The notes beneath the pieces were generated by a model. That model was not told the DNA's origin, searched no databases, and was given only the letters and a program-made list of their open reading frames with translations. Both the position numbers and the translations under genes were made by a program. Shown one piece after another: positions 13,579 to 14,249 of a stretch of 14,249 nucleotides of DNA. Each line of letters starts with the position of its first letter. Positions within the stretch are counted from its first letter, which is position 1. The DNA comes from Rhizobiaceae bacterium (GTDB lineage: Bacteria; Pseudomonadota; Alphaproteobacteria; Rhizobiales; Rhizobiaceae). The DNA is taken from assembly GCA_016793565.1 (NCBI GenBank), contig JAEUMA010000324.1, positions 1 to 14,249 on the forward strand, given 5' to 3'.

Positions 13579-14249
13579 ATGCATCGTTACCGCAGCCATA
13601 CCTGCGCGCAGTTGAGGAAATCGGATGTCGGGCAGAACGTCCGCATTTCGGGCTGGGTGCATCGCGTCCGCGACCACGGCGGATTGCTGTTCATCGACCT
13701 GCGCGACCACTACGGACTCACGCAGATCGTCGCCGATCCCGATTCTCCGGCCTTCAAAACCGCCGAGACGGTGCGCGGCGAGTGGGTGATACGCGTCGAC
13801 GGCGAGGTCAAGGCGCGCATGGCCGAGGCGGTCAACCCGAACCTGCCGACCGGCGAGATCGAGCTTTTCGCCCGCGAGATCGAGGTGCTGTCGGCGGCCA
13901 AGGAACTGCCGCTGCCGGTCTTCGGCGAGCCGGATTATCCCGAGGACATCCGCCTAAAATACCGCTTCCTCGACCTGCGCCGCGAAACGCTGCACAGGAA
14001 CATCGTGCAGCGCACGAAGATCATCGCCGAGATGCGCAGGCGCATGGGCGAGGCGGGCTTCACCGAGTTTTCGACGCCGATCCTGACGGCTTCCTCGCCG
14101 GAGGGCGCGCGCGACTTCCTGGTGCCGTCGCGTATTCACCCGGGTACCTTCTACGCGCTGCCGCAGGCGCCGCAGCAGTACAAGCAGCTGATCATGGTGT
14201 CGGGCTTCGATCGCTATTTCCAGATCGCGCCCTGCTTCCGCGACGAGGA
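13579..14249 (+). CDS. aspS: Aspartyl-tRNA synthetase, N-terminal part (AspRS, probably non-discriminating)
   Basis: Class II synthetase that charges tRNA with aspartate. The first 223 residues are present and the frame runs off the right edge. An OB-fold anticodon-binding domain covers about residues 17-105 (ISGWVHRVRDHGGLLFIDLR). It is followed by the hinge with PVFGEPDYPEDIRLKYRFLDLRR (about 114-136), then the catalytic domain with motif 1 region FTEFSTPILTASSPEGARDF (160-179), QAPQQYKQLIM and the beginning of motif 2 (FDRYFQIAPCFRDE). The ATG at 13579 has GGAAAG about 6 bases upstream. His33 in RDHGG is the residue type found in AspRS enzymes that also charge tRNA-Asn, where discriminating enzymes such as E. 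coli have RDLGS. Bacterial-type AspRS is certain; non-discrimination is inferred. Confidence 0.96.
   Translation, partial: MHRYRSHTCAQLRKSDVGQNVRISGWVHRVRDHGGLLFIDLRDHYGLTQIVADPDSPAFKTAETVRGEWVIRVDGEVKARMAEAVNPNLPTGEIELFAREIEVLSAAKELPLPVFGEPDYPEDIRLKYRFLDLRRETLHRNIVQRTKIIAEMRRRMGEAGFTEFSTPILTASSPEGARDFLVPSRIHPGTFYALPQAPQQYKQLIMVSGFDRYFQIAPCFRDE

Noticed and set aside
13365..13580. N-terminal extension of the unknown membrane protein up to 13580
   Set aside because: Arg/Pro-rich, not membrane-like, overlaps the aspS start, and a better start with a ribosome-binding site exists at 13364.

Overview
The window is a high-GC, densely coding piece of a bacterial chromosome. The proteins read as Rhizobiales, most like Phyllobacteriaceae (Mesorhizobium, Aminobacter and relatives). 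This rests on remembered similarity of AapJQMP, Ppk/Ppx, RNase D and AspRS to proteins of that group and on gene order (metC beside aapJQMP; ppk-ppx facing rnd). No database search was possible. I see no mobile element, CRISPR array, phage gene, tRNA or rRNA, and no gene looks frameshifted.

Left part (1-4780): the 5' end of a leftward metC (cystathionine beta-lyase, cut by the window edge) is divergent from a complete rightward operon aapJ-aapQ-aapM-aapP. This operon encodes a general L-amino-acid ABC transporter: periplasmic binding protein, two permease subunits and an ATPase. A 331-base divergent region separates metC from aapJ and holds weak promoter candidates and three short hairpins. 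A strong hairpin, followed by a competing one that would cover the aapQ ribosome-binding site, lies between aapJ and aapQ.

Centre (4761-6267): a leftward pair, probably one operon, encodes an 81-residue CHCC zinc protein resembling the NDUFS6 accessory subunit of respiratory complex I, then a flavin-dependent aromatic-ring monooxygenase of the salicylate-hydroxylase type. The monooxygenase overlaps aapP tail to tail by 20 bases.

Right-centre (6359-11291): polyphosphate kinase (ppk) and an exopolyphosphatase (ppx) overlap as ATGA and form a polyphosphate synthesis/degradation unit. RNase D (rnd) faces them with only 5 bases between stop codons, and the two stop codons lie in one 7-bp inverted repeat. 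A major-facilitator transporter lies just upstream of rnd on the same strand.

Right end (12768-14249): a six-helix membrane protein of unknown function, in locally lower-GC sequence, is divergent from the 5' part of aspS, an aspartyl-tRNA synthetase with the RDHGG signature of non-discriminating enzymes.

Most of the window is conserved core or transport genes. I found no convincing new multi-gene system. The points most worth checking are RNA structures at gene boundaries, the zinc-protein/monooxygenase pair and the unknown membrane protein.
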